Assembly: GCF_018613855.1 (NCBI RefSeq)
Contig: NZ_JAGGPK010000039.1
Coordinates: 21,359 to 85,358, forward strand
Length of the DNA stretch: 64,000 nt
Origin: Arthrobacter sp. ISL-30
GTDB taxonomy: Bacteria; Actinomycetota; Actinomycetes; Actinomycetales; Micrococcaceae
Direction: 5' to 3'
Shown: positions 32,744 through 40,435 of the stretch, one piece after another
How the letters are laid out: each line of letters begins with the position of its first letter
Numbering within the stretch: the stretch's first letter is position 1
Position numbers and translations under genes: made by a program
Notes under the pieces: generated by a model
What the model saw: the letters and a program-made list of their open reading frames with translations, nothing else
The model's database searches: none
What the model was told of the DNA's origin: nothing

Positions 32744-34084
32744 TTAGCCCTTCGGCCAGCTTGACTCGATGCTGTCGGCAACCTGCTGTGCGGGGGTGCC
32801 GTTGATCCAAGCGACGATGCCCTTCCAGAAGGAGTTGGAACCGACTGCGCCTGGCATCAGGTCCGCACCGTCAAAACGGAACACCGTCTCGGGGTTCTGC
32901 AGCAGCTCGATGGACTGCTTGTCCAACTCAGACTGGGCATTGTTGGGATCAAGGCCCTTGTTGGCACTAATCGCACCGCCAAGCTTCACCCGGTTGTTGG
33001 CGAAGTCGGAGCTTGCCATGAAGGCCAGGTAAGCCTGGACTTCCGGGGTGTCCTTGTAGGCGCCGATCATTTCGCCACCACCTGTGATAGCCGTACCCTT
33101 CGAAGCATCCACGGGAGGTGTCATGAAAGCCCATACATCGCCGTCAGGAGCCACGTTTGTTCCAGCCGGCCAGTTGGCGGCCTGGAAGGAGGCCTGATGG
33201 TGCATGGCGCATGTGCCGTCCAGGACGGGCTGGCCTGCCTGGGCGAAGCCTGTGCTCAGGATGGAGCGGACATCACCAAAGCCACCGTTGACGTAGTCCG
33301 GGTTGAGGAGAATCTCGCCAACGTCGTTGAAGGACTCTACGATCCTGGGATCGTTGAACGGAATCTGGTGTGTTACCCACTGGTCATAGACCTCAGGACC
33401 CTGGGCACGCAGCACGACGTCCTCAATCCAGTCCGTACCCGGCCAGCCGGTAGCCTCGCCGGATTCAAAGCCGGCGCACCACGGCTTCATGGTCCCGTCG
33501 TCGGCGATCGTCCTGGTCAGGGTCATCATCTCGTCCCAGGTCTTGGGCACCTCCCAGCCCTTGTCCTGGAAGGTCTTGGGGGCGTACCAGACGTAGCCCT
33601 TGACGTTTGCAAGCATTGGAGACGCGTAGAAAGTACCGTCCACTGTGCCGTACTTCTTCCAGTCCGCGGACCAGTTCTGATCCACGAGATCAGACACCTT
33701 CTGTGGCGCGGGCTTCAGGTTTCCGGCCTTGGCCTGGTCTGCCAGGAGGCCAGGCTGCGGGAAGATCGCGACGTCGGGGGCGTTGCCGGCTTGGGCACGT
33801 ACTCCGATCTGTGTCTCGAATTCCTTGCTACCTTCGTATCTGACTGTGATGCCCGTGCAGTTTTCAAACTGCGCCCAGGACTCTTCGAGACTGGTCGCTT
33901 CCGTGTCGACGATGGTCGAGTAAACGGACACGGTCTTGCCTTCGTGCTTGCCGTAGGTGTCGTATGCGGAGCAGTCCTCGGTGGCGGTGCCGCCCCCACC
34001 TCCGGTGGGTGGGGTACAGGCCGAGAGGGTAAGTGCCAGAACGCCGGCCGCTGCGGCCGGAAGAAGGTACTTTTGGTTTTTCAT
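32744..34084 (-). CDS. Alpha-glucoside-binding lipoprotein (AglE-like)
   Basis: A 446-aa extracellular solute-binding protein (cluster 1) with a lipoprotein signal ending at Cys23 (LTLSAC) and a Gly-rich linker. Family segments include KTVSVYSTIVDTEATSLEESW at the mature N terminus, the WYAPKTFQDKGWEVPKTWDEM motif and a C-terminal GSNSFWKGIVAWINGTPAQQV, which I associate with AglE-type alpha-glucoside receptors. It is first in the minus-strand transport operon and divergent from the GH13 glucosidase, sharing a 124-bp promoter region with a LacI operator. Confidence 0.9.
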   Translation of the reverse strand: MKNQKYLLPAAAAGVLALTLSACTPPTGGGGGTATEDCSAYDTYGKHEGKTVSVYSTIVDTEATSLEESWAQFENCTGITVRYEGSKEFETQIGVRAQAGNAPDVAIFPQPGLLADQAKAGNLKPAPQKVSDLVDQNWSADWKKYGTVDGTFYASPMLANVKGYVWYAPKTFQDKGWEVPKTWDEMMTLTRTIADDGTMKPWCAGFESGEATGWPGTDWIEDVVLRAQGPEVYDQWVTHQIPFNDPRIVESFNDVGEILLNPDYVNGGFGDVRSILSTGFAQAGQPVLDGTCAMHHQASFQAANWPAGTNVAPDGDVWAFMTPPVDASKGTAITGGGEMIGAYKDTPEVQAYLAFMASSDFANNRVKLGGAISANKGLDPNNAQSELDKQSIELLQNPETVFRFDGADLMPGAVGSNSFWKGIVAWINGTPAQQVADSIESSWPKG

Positions 34085-34168
34085 GCTGGAGACTCCTCGC
34101 TGAGTACAAGAAAATCGGCGGCGCGATTGATGTGGTGCCCCTCACACTAGTAACCTTGCGGTGAGGAA

Positions 34169-34182
34169 TGCAAGCGTTTACA
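34169..34182. promoter_or_regulatory. Consensus LacI-family operator
   Basis: TGCAAGCGTTTACA fits the LacI/GalR pattern TGNAANCGNTTNCA at every fixed position. It lies between the divergent binding-protein (start 34084) and alpha-glucosidase (start 34209) genes and would let one repressor control both directions. Confidence 0.85.
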
Positions 34183-34208
34183 CAGAATTGTGTCTGAAAG
34201 GAAACAGT

Positions 34209-36089
34209 GTGGTCTACTCGCCAATCGCGACCCCGGGATCCAATATCAACATTTGGTGGGCAAATGCCGTTGTCTATCAGGTCTATCCCCGCTCCTTCGC
34301 TGACGGAAATGGCGACGGAATGGGCGACCTGAAGGGTATTTCGGCAAAGTTGGAGTACCTTAAGAAGCTCGGAATCGACGCGGTATGGCTCTCGCCCTTC
34401 TATAAGTCTCCCCAGGCGGATGCCGGGTATGACGTGGCGGACTATCGGTCTGTGGACCCCCTTTTTGGCACACTCGACGACTTCGATGCAATGTTGCAGA
34501 AAGCTCATCGCCTGGGACTCAAGATCATCGTCGACCTCGTGCCAAACCACACTTCCGACGAGCACGCCTGGTTCCAGGAGGCGTTGGCCTCGCCGCCGGG
34601 ATCGGCCGCCCGTGAACGCTACATATTCCGCCCAGGAAAGGATTCACGGCCCGGGGCCGAAGACGGCGCACTGCCTCCAAACAACTGGAAGTCCATCTTC
34701 GGGGGCCCTGCCTGGACCCGAATCACCGAGAAGGACGGCACCCCCGGCGAATGGTATCTCCACCTCTTCGACACCAAGCAGCCGGACCTCAATTGGGAAA
34801 ATCCCGAAGTCTGGGAGGAGATGCGCTCTGTGCTGCGCTTCTGGCTCGACCGGGGCGTGGACGGTTTCCGGGTTGACGTCGCCCACGGCATGATCAAGGA
34901 AGCCGGACTCCCGGATTGGGAGGGAGTAGCGGCCATGGTGGAGGGCGATACCGCCGTGGGCAGCGAGGCTCCGGGCGCCCACACCGAACAGCAGGAGCCG
35001 CATACAGCCCACATCCCCATCGTCAGGGAAGGCGCCAGCAAGGAGGACACGGAACACCGCACCAAGCCGCCCCTGGATCCGCCGTCGCCCTACCTCGACC
35101 AGGACGGCGTCCATGAGATCTACCGCGACTGGAACCGGGTGCTATCCGAATACGACGGCGATCGCATGCTTGTGGCAGAAGCCTGGGTAGAACCAGCAGA
35201 ACGACTGGCCAGGTATATCCGCAAGGACGAAATGCAGCAGGCATTCAACTTCGACTTCCTCCTGGCCGGCTGGGATGCCGAACGGATAGCCACAGCCATA
35301 GAGGACTCATTGGCGGCTGCCGGCTCCGTCGGTGCACCGTCAACCTGGGTCCTGAGCAACCATGACACCGTCAGGCATCCCAGCCGCTTTGGGCTCAAGG
35401 ATCCCACTACCTTCCCCAAGGGAATCGCGGCAGAAGACGAACAACCGGACCACGCCCTCGGGCTGGCCCGGGCACGCGCCGCCACCATGATCTCTCTGGC
35501 GTTGCCGGGATCCGCCTATATCTACCAGGGAGAGGAATTGGGGCTTCCCGAACATACCACCCTGCCAGCGGAGGCCCGCCAGGATCCGAGCTTCTTCCGG
35601 ACAAAGGGAGTAGAACGAGGGCGTGACGGCTGCCGCGTCCCGCTGCCCTGGAAGGCGGATGCTCCCGGCTTCGGCTTCGCGGCTGTCAATCACGGTGCTG
35701 GAAGTTCCAGTCCCCCGGCACCCGGACTTGAGGCTTCCGAACCTGCGGCGCCATGGCTGCCCCAGCCGGAATCGTTCAGGGATTATGCGGCAGACCGCCA
35801 GGACGGCGTGGCCGGTTCAACGCTGGAACTCTATCGGAGTGCTCTGCGGGCGCGGCGCGAACACCGCCTCGGTTCGGGCACTTTCCAATGGGCAGAAGAA
35901 CACGATCCCGTCAACGGAATCCTGGGCTTCAGGAACAACAACGTGCTTGTGCTTGCCAATATGGGCGACAAGGTGATTCCTGTCCCTGGCGGGTATTCAG
36001 TAGCACTCTCAAGCTCTGAGCCAGGAACGGCTGCCGAAGTCAGCATCCTCCCGGATAGCACCGTATATTTGGTCCCTGTCGGGTCTTAG
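34209..36089 (+). CDS. GH13 alpha-glucosidase
   Basis: A 626-aa cytoplasmic glycoside hydrolase family 13 enzyme that would hydrolyse the imported alpha-glucoside. The catalytic triad is present: nucleophile Asp223 (DGFRVDVAHG), acid/base Glu324 (MLVAEAW) and Asp386 (LSNHDTVRH); QVYPRSFADGNGDGMGDL marks the oligo-1,6-glucosidase/AglA branch. Residues 240-300 hold a charged insertion absent from compact relatives. GTG at 34209 with AAAGGA 8 nt upstream is preferred; an in-frame GTG at 34161 would put the LacI operator inside the coding region. It is divergent from its transport operon and has no signal peptide. Confidence 0.88.
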   Translation: MVYSPIATPGSNINIWWANAVVYQVYPRSFADGNGDGMGDLKGISAKLEYLKKLGIDAVWLSPFYKSPQADAGYDVADYRSVDPLFGTLDDFDAMLQKAHRLGLKIIVDLVPNHTSDEHAWFQEALASPPGSAARERYIFRPGKDSRPGAEDGALPPNNWKSIFGGPAWTRITEKDGTPGEWYLHLFDTKQPDLNWENPEVWEEMRSVLRFWLDRGVDGFRVDVAHGMIKEAGLPDWEGVAAMVEGDTAVGSEAPGAHTEQQEPHTAHIPIVREGASKEDTEHRTKPPLDPPSPYLDQDGVHEIYRDWNRVLSEYDGDRMLVAEAWVEPAERLARYIRKDEMQQAFNFDFLLAGWDAERIATAIEDSLAAAGSVGAPSTWVLSNHDTVRHPSRFGLKDPTTFPKGIAAEDEQPDHALGLARARAATMISLALPGSAYIYQGEELGLPEHTTLPAEARQDPSFFRTKGVERGRDGCRVPLPWKADAPGFGFAAVNHGAGSSSPPAPGLEASEPAAPWLPQPESFRDYAADRQDGVAGSTLELYRSALRARREHRLGSGTFQWAEEHDPVNGILGFRNNNVLVLANMGDKVIPVPGGYSVALSSSEPGTAAEVSILPDSTVYLVPVGS

Positions 36090-36134
36090 TGGGGGGGTCT
36101 TAGCCCGCCCGGTCTTAGCGCGCCCGGGTCTTAG
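36082..36134 (+). repeat. Four GGTCTTAG repeats starting at a stop codon
   Basis: GGTCTTAG occurs at 36082, 36096, 36111 and 36127, that is every 14-16 bp, with G/C-rich spacers. The first copy contains the TAG stop of the alpha-glucosidase gene, so the stop-bearing octamer has been multiplied downstream. A strong hairpin follows at 36145. Confidence 0.8.
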
Positions 36135-36144
36135 CGTAGTCCTT

Positions 36145-36172
36145 GGGGAGCCCTGCAGCGCCAGGGCTCCCC
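36145..36172. terminator. Bidirectional hairpin terminator
   Basis: GGGGAGCCCTG (36145-36155) and CAGGGCTCCCC (36162-36172) form a perfect 11-bp stem with a 6-nt loop, between the convergent glucosidase and Asp23-operon genes. There is no long T-run, which is common in high-GC actinobacteria. Confidence 0.7.
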
Positions 36173-36177
36173 CGCGG

Positions 36178-36789
36178 CTAGCGCACACGTTCCGCGCGCG
36201 TCAGTTTGGCGCGTGCCCCGCTTGCAATATGGACGAGCACCGGCGTTCGCTTGCCAATGACGGCGTCCAGGGCCTCGATCAGCCTGGAGATCTCGGCTGC
36301 CAGGACCTGCGGCTCCACTCCCTGACGCGGTTCAATCCGAATACGCAGGCCGGGCCGGCCTTTTACATCGTAGGTGGCCACGGACACTCCGGCCAGGTCC
36401 TGCCGGTCAGCCAGGGCGGCCTTGAGTGCCTGCTCCGCGACTCCCCCGCCGATGACTACGGTACCTTCGGCATCGCCGTCGTCAGTGTCTACCACGAGGT
36501 CGTTGGCCCTGCCCTTCCCCTGCTGCGCCACCCAGGCCACCATGGCCCCAATGATCAACGCAAGGACCACAGCCACAACAATCCAGAGCCAGCTTTCCGA
36601 CCGTCCAGGGAAGCGGGTCTGCGCCAGGAGCTCCTGAGTGCGTGCCCACGCTCCTCCTGACCACCCCTGCCACCAACTGGCTACGGCGGGAATAGTGGCA
36701 AGCATGAGCAGCAGCAGTCCGATGGCAATAAGGATCACGCCGAGGGTGCCGATCAGGATCCTGTTTAGGGTTCTTGGGGTGCCGTTCAT
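36178..36789 (-). CDS. AmaP-like membrane anchor of the Asp23 operon
   Basis: A 203-aa protein with two N-terminal transmembrane helices (about 11-33 and 67-88) joined by a Trp-rich loop, and a cytoplasmic alpha/beta domain of about 100 residues (VVIGGGVAEQALKAAL, LRIRIEPRQG, VLVHIASGARAKL). The layout is that of AmaP, the membrane anchor for Asp23 in firmicutes, in its actinobacterial form. It is the last gene of a five-gene operon and overlaps the preceding gene by 4 bp. Confidence 0.72.
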   Translation of the reverse strand: MNGTPRTLNRILIGTLGVILIAIGLLLLMLATIPAVASWWQGWSGGAWARTQELLAQTRFPGRSESWLWIVVAVVLALIIGAMVAWVAQQGKGRANDLVVDTDDGDAEGTVVIGGGVAEQALKAALADRQDLAGVSVATYDVKGRPGLRIRIEPRQGVEPQVLAAEISRLIEALDAVIGKRTPVLVHIASGARAKLTRAERVR

Positions 36790-37445
36790 GCTCCGATCAC
36801 TCCCGAGGCGGCAACGTTGACCCGAATATTCAGGTCCGGCGACAGGCCCATGTTGTCCAGTTCCTCCTGCACGGCAGCCTGCACGGCCTCCGGCTGCACG
36901 GGAATCCCGGACGTGGGCCGCACATTCACCACGACGAGGTTTCGGGACACAACTACCATCACTTGTTCCTGACCGACATTGGCCGCGATACGGGCACGGC
37001 GCGCCAGTGCCGACGCCATTACCTCATCATCCACCACGACGGCGGTCCTGGCGTCGTGCAGGATGTGCCTGGCCCTTCGGCCGGGCAGCACGGCGTTGAG
37101 GAAGAAAAAGAGGCCAACCATGGTTACCACCCCGCCAATGCTTCCCAGCAGGAGGAGTGAAATTCCCTGTGGCAGGGCGATCAGGCGTTCGGCCGCGGTC
37201 TGCGGATCGATCAGCCACGGCGGTTGCCCAATTGCCCGTACCGCGGATTCCAACAGTGCATAAACGCAAACAGCGATCACCAGCGCGGCCGCGAGCCCTG
37301 CGACTCCGGCTCGGGAGGAATGGGTCTCGCGATGCAAGATCCGCTGCATCTCGGCGTCGTCGCCAACCTTGTCTCGGGCGAGTGTGTCTGAATTCCGGGC
37401 ATCTTTGTCCTGGACGCCAGCCGTTGGATATGGCTCCGTTGTCAC
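36786..37445 (-). CDS. DUF6286 membrane protein of the Asp23 operon
   Basis: A 219-aa protein: hydrophilic N terminus (about 1-45), two transmembrane helices (about 46-66 and 94-116) and a C-terminal domain with DDEVMASALARRARIAANVGQEQVMVVV and PDLNIRVNVAASGV. This matches the DUF6286 family seen beside Asp23/Gls24 genes in actinobacteria. It overlaps both neighbours by 4 bp. The C-terminal domain resembles the soluble part of the AmaP-like protein, so the two may assemble at the membrane around the Asp23 proteins. Confidence 0.75.
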   Translation of the reverse strand: MTTEPYPTAGVQDKDARNSDTLARDKVGDDAEMQRILHRETHSSRAGVAGLAAALVIAVCVYALLESAVRAIGQPPWLIDPQTAAERLIALPQGISLLLLGSIGGVVTMVGLFFFLNAVLPGRRARHILHDARTAVVVDDEVMASALARRARIAANVGQEQVMVVVSRNLVVVNVRPTSGIPVQPEAVQAAVQEELDNMGLSPDLNIRVNVAASGVIGA

Positions 37446-37825
37446 CTGACCCGGCCTCCTTCGCTAATGCGCACTCCGCTGATCCTTATATCCACCCGGC
37501 TCAGGCGGGAGCCGGAGAGCTCCATGACCCGGGAAAGGATGGTGGACTTTGCCGCCACGGCGCGCTCCCAGATGGTTCCGCCAAAGCTTTCTACCCTTCC
37601 CGGGCTGCGCACCACGGCTGTCAGGTGAGGGATACCTATGGGAGCAACGATGGACAGCGCCAGCAGCCCGGCGTCATCGGACCAATCTGCGCGCACATCC
37701 TGCGCAGCGATGCCAAGGGCTTCGGCGGCTGCGCATTGCGCAAGTGAGGTCAGGGCCTGGGTGCTGATCCGGTTGTGGCCTGCCAGGGCCGCCTGGCCTG
37801 CCACGGCCTCAGCTGCCTGGCTCAT
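37442..37825 (-). CDS. Short Asp23-like protein
   Basis: A 127-aa protein whose beta-alpha pattern (ISTQALTSLAQCAAAEALGI, ADWSDDAGLLALSIVAPIG, KSTILSRVMELSGSRLSRVDIRISGVRI) corresponds to an abbreviated Asp23/Gls24 fold: the opening isoleucine strand, central variable loop and final VDIRI strand are recognisable, but typical GVVSL and NVHV core motifs are weak. It overlaps the DUF2273 gene and the DUF6286 gene by 4 bp each. Possibly a second, diverged Asp23 subunit. Confidence 0.68.
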   Translation of the reverse strand: MSQAAEAVAGQAALAGHNRISTQALTSLAQCAAAEALGIAAQDVRADWSDDAGLLALSIVAPIGIPHLTAVVRSPGRVESFGGTIWERAVAAKSTILSRVMELSGSRLSRVDIRISGVRISEGGRVR

Positions 37826-38013
37826 GACGATGAGCGCCTGCCGGCCAAGGCGTCAAGAACCCTTCGCAGGTCCAGTTTCCCGTCCGCTGCACGGCCGAGC
37901 AGTGCGCCGATTGCCATGAACAGGAGCGACCCCAGGAAGCCCCACCAGCCAAATTGGAACGACATGAAGGCCACGAAGGCGCCGATCGCAATTCCAACTA
38001 CCGTCAGGTTCAC
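37822..38013 (-). CDS. DUF2273 small membrane protein
   Basis: A 63-aa protein with two closely spaced hydrophobic helices (about 3-20 and 24-41, with FGWWGFLGSLLFMAIGALLG) and a basic tail LDLRRVLDALAGRR. The size, helix hairpin and the GxxxGR-like end of helix two match DUF2273, a regular member of Asp23/Gls24 operons. It overlaps the Asp23 gene and the next gene by 4 bp. Probable membrane-scaffold component. Confidence 0.8.
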   Translation of the reverse strand: MNLTVVGIAIGAFVAFMSFQFGWWGFLGSLLFMAIGALLGRAADGKLDLRRVLDALAGRRSSS

Positions 38014-38594
38014 TGGAGCAACTCCCTTTCCGTGGCCAGTGGCCGGGAGGCGCCGGGTTTGACCGGCGGGGCCACATAGACGTCGTTGATTTCGATGTTC
38101 ACTTCGATGACTTCAAGGCCAACAAGATCCTCCACCGCCTTATACACAGCGGCCCGTACCTTGTTTGCGAGGTCATGCAGAGGCTGGCCATAGACGGCGA
38201 CAAGATTGATGTCCACGGCTACCTGGGTTTCGCCCACCTCGGCACGCACGCCGGCAGCATGGTCCGAACTGCCGACGGCGTCGCGAATAGCACCGAGCGC
38301 CCGGGAACCCGAGCCCAGCGAATAAACACCCGGCACGGAGCGGGCCGCAATGCCGGCGACCTTGGCTACTGCGGTTTCCGAAATAATGGTGCGGCCAAGG
38401 CTGCCAGGTGCGATGAGGGCTTCCGCAGGGGTGGCCTGCACACCCGCATATTGGACACCTGCCGGATATTGCTCGCCGGGGTATTCGACAGCAGGGTATT
38501 CAGCATGGGGATTTTCGGCCCGGGGGTTCTCAGCGCTGCGGTTCTCGGCGCCGGGGTTCTCGGCACGGGGATTGTTAGCGTCGGGGTAATCCAT
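38010..38594 (-). CDS. Asp23/Gls24 family envelope stress protein
   Basis: A 194-aa protein. Residues about 8-50 are a low-complexity region of imperfect five-residue repeats of the AENPR/AEYPA type. Residues about 62-180 form the Asp23 domain: GRTIISETAVAKVAGIAARSVPGVYSLG, VAVDINLVAVYGQPLHDLANKVRAAV and VEVNIEINDVYV. ATG at 38594 is chosen because GAAGGGAG lies upstream; an in-frame extension to 38621 has none. It is the first gene of the operon asp23-DUF2273-Asp23-like-DUF6286-AmaP-like. The family coats the inner membrane face and responds to cell-envelope stress. Confidence 0.87.
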   Translation of the reverse strand: MDYPDANNPRAENPGAENRSAENPRAENPHAEYPAVEYPGEQYPAGVQYAGVQATPAEALIAPGSLGRTIISETAVAKVAGIAARSVPGVYSLGSGSRALGAIRDAVGSSDHAAGVRAEVGETQVAVDINLVAVYGQPLHDLANKVRAAVYKAVEDLVGLEVIEVNIEINDVYVAPPVKPGASRPLATERELLQ

Positions 38595-38769
38595 GAAGCA
38601 CTCCCTTCTCTTGATTACCACCCTAGCGCTTGCCTGAGACAGTGTGCCGGGTCAGGGCGGCATGTCCCGTCCGCTGGTCCCTCTGGCATTCCGGCGGATA
38701 CATGCCGTATGAGGAATGGGCGTTCAGGCCGCGGCGGCTAGATAAGGGAGTTCCGAACAGACAAGGGGG

Positions 38770-38807
38770 TTAAAGAAGAAAAGCACCAGTTCCGAAGAAC
38801 TGATGCT
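38770..38807 (-). terminator. Rho-independent terminator of the tRNA operon
   Basis: On the minus strand an 11-bp stem (AGCATCAGTTC with GAACTGGTGCT) closes a UUCG tetraloop and is followed by TTTTCTTCTTT. It begins 7 bp after the 3' end of tRNA-Phe. Confidence 0.88.
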
Positions 38808-38813
38808 TCCCAG

Positions 38814-38889
38814 TGGTGGCTCCGACCGGCGTCGATCCGGTGACCTTTCGATTTTCAGTCGAACGCTCTACCAACTGAGCTACAGAGCC
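38814..38889 (-). tRNA. tRNA-Phe (GAA)
   Basis: A 76-nt cloverleaf on the minus strand with acceptor GGCTCTG/CGGAGCC, D arm GCTCAGTTGGTAGAGC, anticodon loop CTGAAAA (anticodon GAA), a T arm with TTCGA-type loop variant GATCGAC, discriminator A and an encoded CCA. It is the last gene of a minus-strand Glu-Asp-Phe series and the only one of the three with CCA in the DNA. Confidence 0.95.
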
Positions 38890-38937
38890 TAGGTGACGTG
38901 TCACCATGACCGCCGGAATTTCTTCTGGCAATCAAAG

Positions 38938-39011
38938 CGACCCTGACGGGACTTGAACCCGCGACCTCCGCCGTGACAGGGCGGCGCGCTAACCAACTGC
39001 GCTACAGGGCC
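38938..39011 (-). tRNA. tRNA-Asp (GTC)
   Basis: A 74-nt cloverleaf without encoded CCA: acceptor GGCCCTG/CAGGGTC, D arm GCGCAGTTGGTTAGCGC, anticodon stem CCGCC/GGCGG around loop CTGTCAC (anticodon GTC), T loop TTCAAGT and discriminator G. It is the middle gene of the tRNA operon, 48 bp before tRNA-Phe. Confidence 0.95.
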
Positions 39012-39096
39012 TTGCTTGTTGCGGTATCGCTACCGCGCTTTTTTCAAGGCTTCCAGCCTACCAGACTTTTCAGACCGGCTTGACCACTTCCTTGAG

Positions 39097-39169
39097 TACC
39101 CCCAACGGGATTCGAACCCGTGCCGCCGCCGTGAAAGGGCGGTGTCCTAGGCCGCTAGACGATGGGGGC
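39097..39169 (-). tRNA. tRNA-Glu (TTC)
   Basis: A 73-nt cloverleaf: acceptor GCCCCCA/TGGGGGT (first pair G-U), D arm with GTCTAGCGGCCTAGGAC, anticodon stem CCGCC/GGCGG with loop CTTTCAC (anticodon TTC), T loop TTCGAAT, discriminator A and no encoded CCA. It is the first gene of the tRNA operon, 85 bp before tRNA-Asp. Confidence 0.95.
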
Positions 39170-39421
39170 CTGGACCATCCGAATTCACGACGGGCAACGA
39201 CTTCTGGCCGAAGCCGTTGTTCGTTTCCTTTGCCGTTCTTCCGAACTGGACCTCTAAAACTATAGGGCCTAGTCCTGCAGATTCCAAAATCGGCCCCACA
39301 GGCGACCGAAACAGCCCCATTTGGCGGGCAAGGCGGCCCCACAGCAAGTTGGCAGTTTCTTGCCCTTACACGTCCGAATCCCGCCAGTCTGTTCGGACCA
39401 TCGGAGACTAGATTGGGCAGC

Positions 39422-40360
39422 ATGGCAACAACCTCTCCAGCGGGTCCCCCCGGACCGACAGCTTCCGTGAAGCGCACCATCCCCGCGCCTTCCTCATCCA
39501 TCAGCAAACTCGGCATTGCCGCAGTCATCATCACCGTGGTCCTGTGGGCATCGGCGTTCGTTGGGATCCGCGCCGTCGGTCCGTCTTTCTCCCCGGGCTC
39601 GCTGACGCTCGGCCGCCTGGCAGTGGCCGCCGTCGTTCTTGGCCTTGTGGTTCTTCCCACACTCCGGCAGTTGCCGGTTGGGCGCGAGTGGCTGCCCATC
39701 ATCGCCTACGGCGTGATGTGGTTCGGCGGGTACAACGTGGCGCTCAATGCGGCGGAGCACATGCTCGACGCCGGCACCAGCGCCATGCTGATCAACGTCT
39801 CACCGATCCTGATTGCGGTGCTGGCCGGCGTGATCCTCAAGGAGGGCTTTCCCCGCTGGTCGATTATTGGAAGCCTTGTCGCCTTTGGGGGTGTGGCCAT
39901 GATTGCCCTGGGCTCAGGACAGCGCTCGACGGCGGACGTGCTGGGCGTGCTGTTATGCCTCCTTGCCGCTGTGCTCGCCGCAGTCAGCGTGATCATCCAG
40001 AAACCGGTCCTGAACAAGTTCTCGGCGGGCCAGGCCACTTGGTTCGGCATCATGGTCGGAGCTGTGTGCTGCCTGCCGTGGTCAGGCCAACTGGTGACCG
40101 AACTTCAGGCCGCACCCCTGCCCGCCACCCTGGGGCTGGTCTACCTCGGGATATTCCCCACCGCAGTTGCCTTCACCACGTGGGCCTATGCGCTTTCACT
40201 GATCGAGGCCGGCAAGCTCGCAGCCACCACGTACCTGGTCCCGGGAACCACCATCCTGATTTCATGGATGGTCCTGAATGAGGTGCCCACGGTTTGGGGG
40301 CTCGTAGGAGGCGTGATCTGCCTCGTCGGCGTCGGGCTGACCCGCCGTCGATCACGGTAA
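39422..40360 (+). CDS. EamA family (DMT) transporter
   Basis: A 312-aa membrane protein with ten predicted helices in two EamA repeats (about 30-160 and 175-305). Typical features are WASAFVGIRAVGPSFSPGSL in helix one, NAAEHMLDAGTSAMLINVSPILIAVLAGVILKE spanning helices three to four, and the second-repeat WAYALSLIEAGKLAATTYLVPGTTILISW. Metabolite export is common for the family; the substrate is unknown. ATG at 39422 is used, with no clear Shine-Dalgarno; a TTG nine bases upstream is in frame. A tandem 20-bp repeat follows the gene. Confidence 0.87.
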   Translation: MATTSPAGPPGPTASVKRTIPAPSSSISKLGIAAVIITVVLWASAFVGIRAVGPSFSPGSLTLGRLAVAAVVLGLVVLPTLRQLPVGREWLPIIAYGVMWFGGYNVALNAAEHMLDAGTSAMLINVSPILIAVLAGVILKEGFPRWSIIGSLVAFGGVAMIALGSGQRSTADVLGVLLCLLAAVLAAVSVIIQKPVLNKFSAGQATWFGIMVGAVCCLPWSGQLVTELQAAPLPATLGLVYLGIFPTAVAFTTWAYALSLIEAGKLAATTYLVPGTTILISWMVLNEVPTVWGLVGGVICLVGVGLTRRRSR

Positions 40361-40367
40361 CTTCATC

Positions 40368-40407
40368 AATCGGAATATTAGGTGCCAAATCGGAAATTTA
40401 GGCGCCA
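40368..40407 (+). repeat. 20-bp tandem repeat before the metallopeptidase gene
   Basis: AATCGGAATATTAGGTGCCA (40368-40387) is followed directly by AATCGGAAATTTAGGCGCCA (40388-40407), with three mismatches. The pair lies 7 bp after the transporter stop and 28 bp before the metallopeptidase start, so it could be a duplicated operator. The AT-rich composition contrasts with the surroundings. Confidence 0.75.
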
Positions 40408-40435
40408 AAGTCCCCGACGGGACTAAAGTCGGAGT

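Noticed and set aside
36082..36134. CRISPR-like array of GGTCTTAG repeats
   Set aside because: Units are 8 bp with 6-8 bp spacers, far shorter than CRISPR repeats and spacers, and no cas genes are present.
39169..39421. Small genes in the gap between tRNA-Glu and the EamA gene
   Set aside because: Short open frames on both strands there lack ribosome sites and overlap the tRNA; I see only probable promoter sequence.
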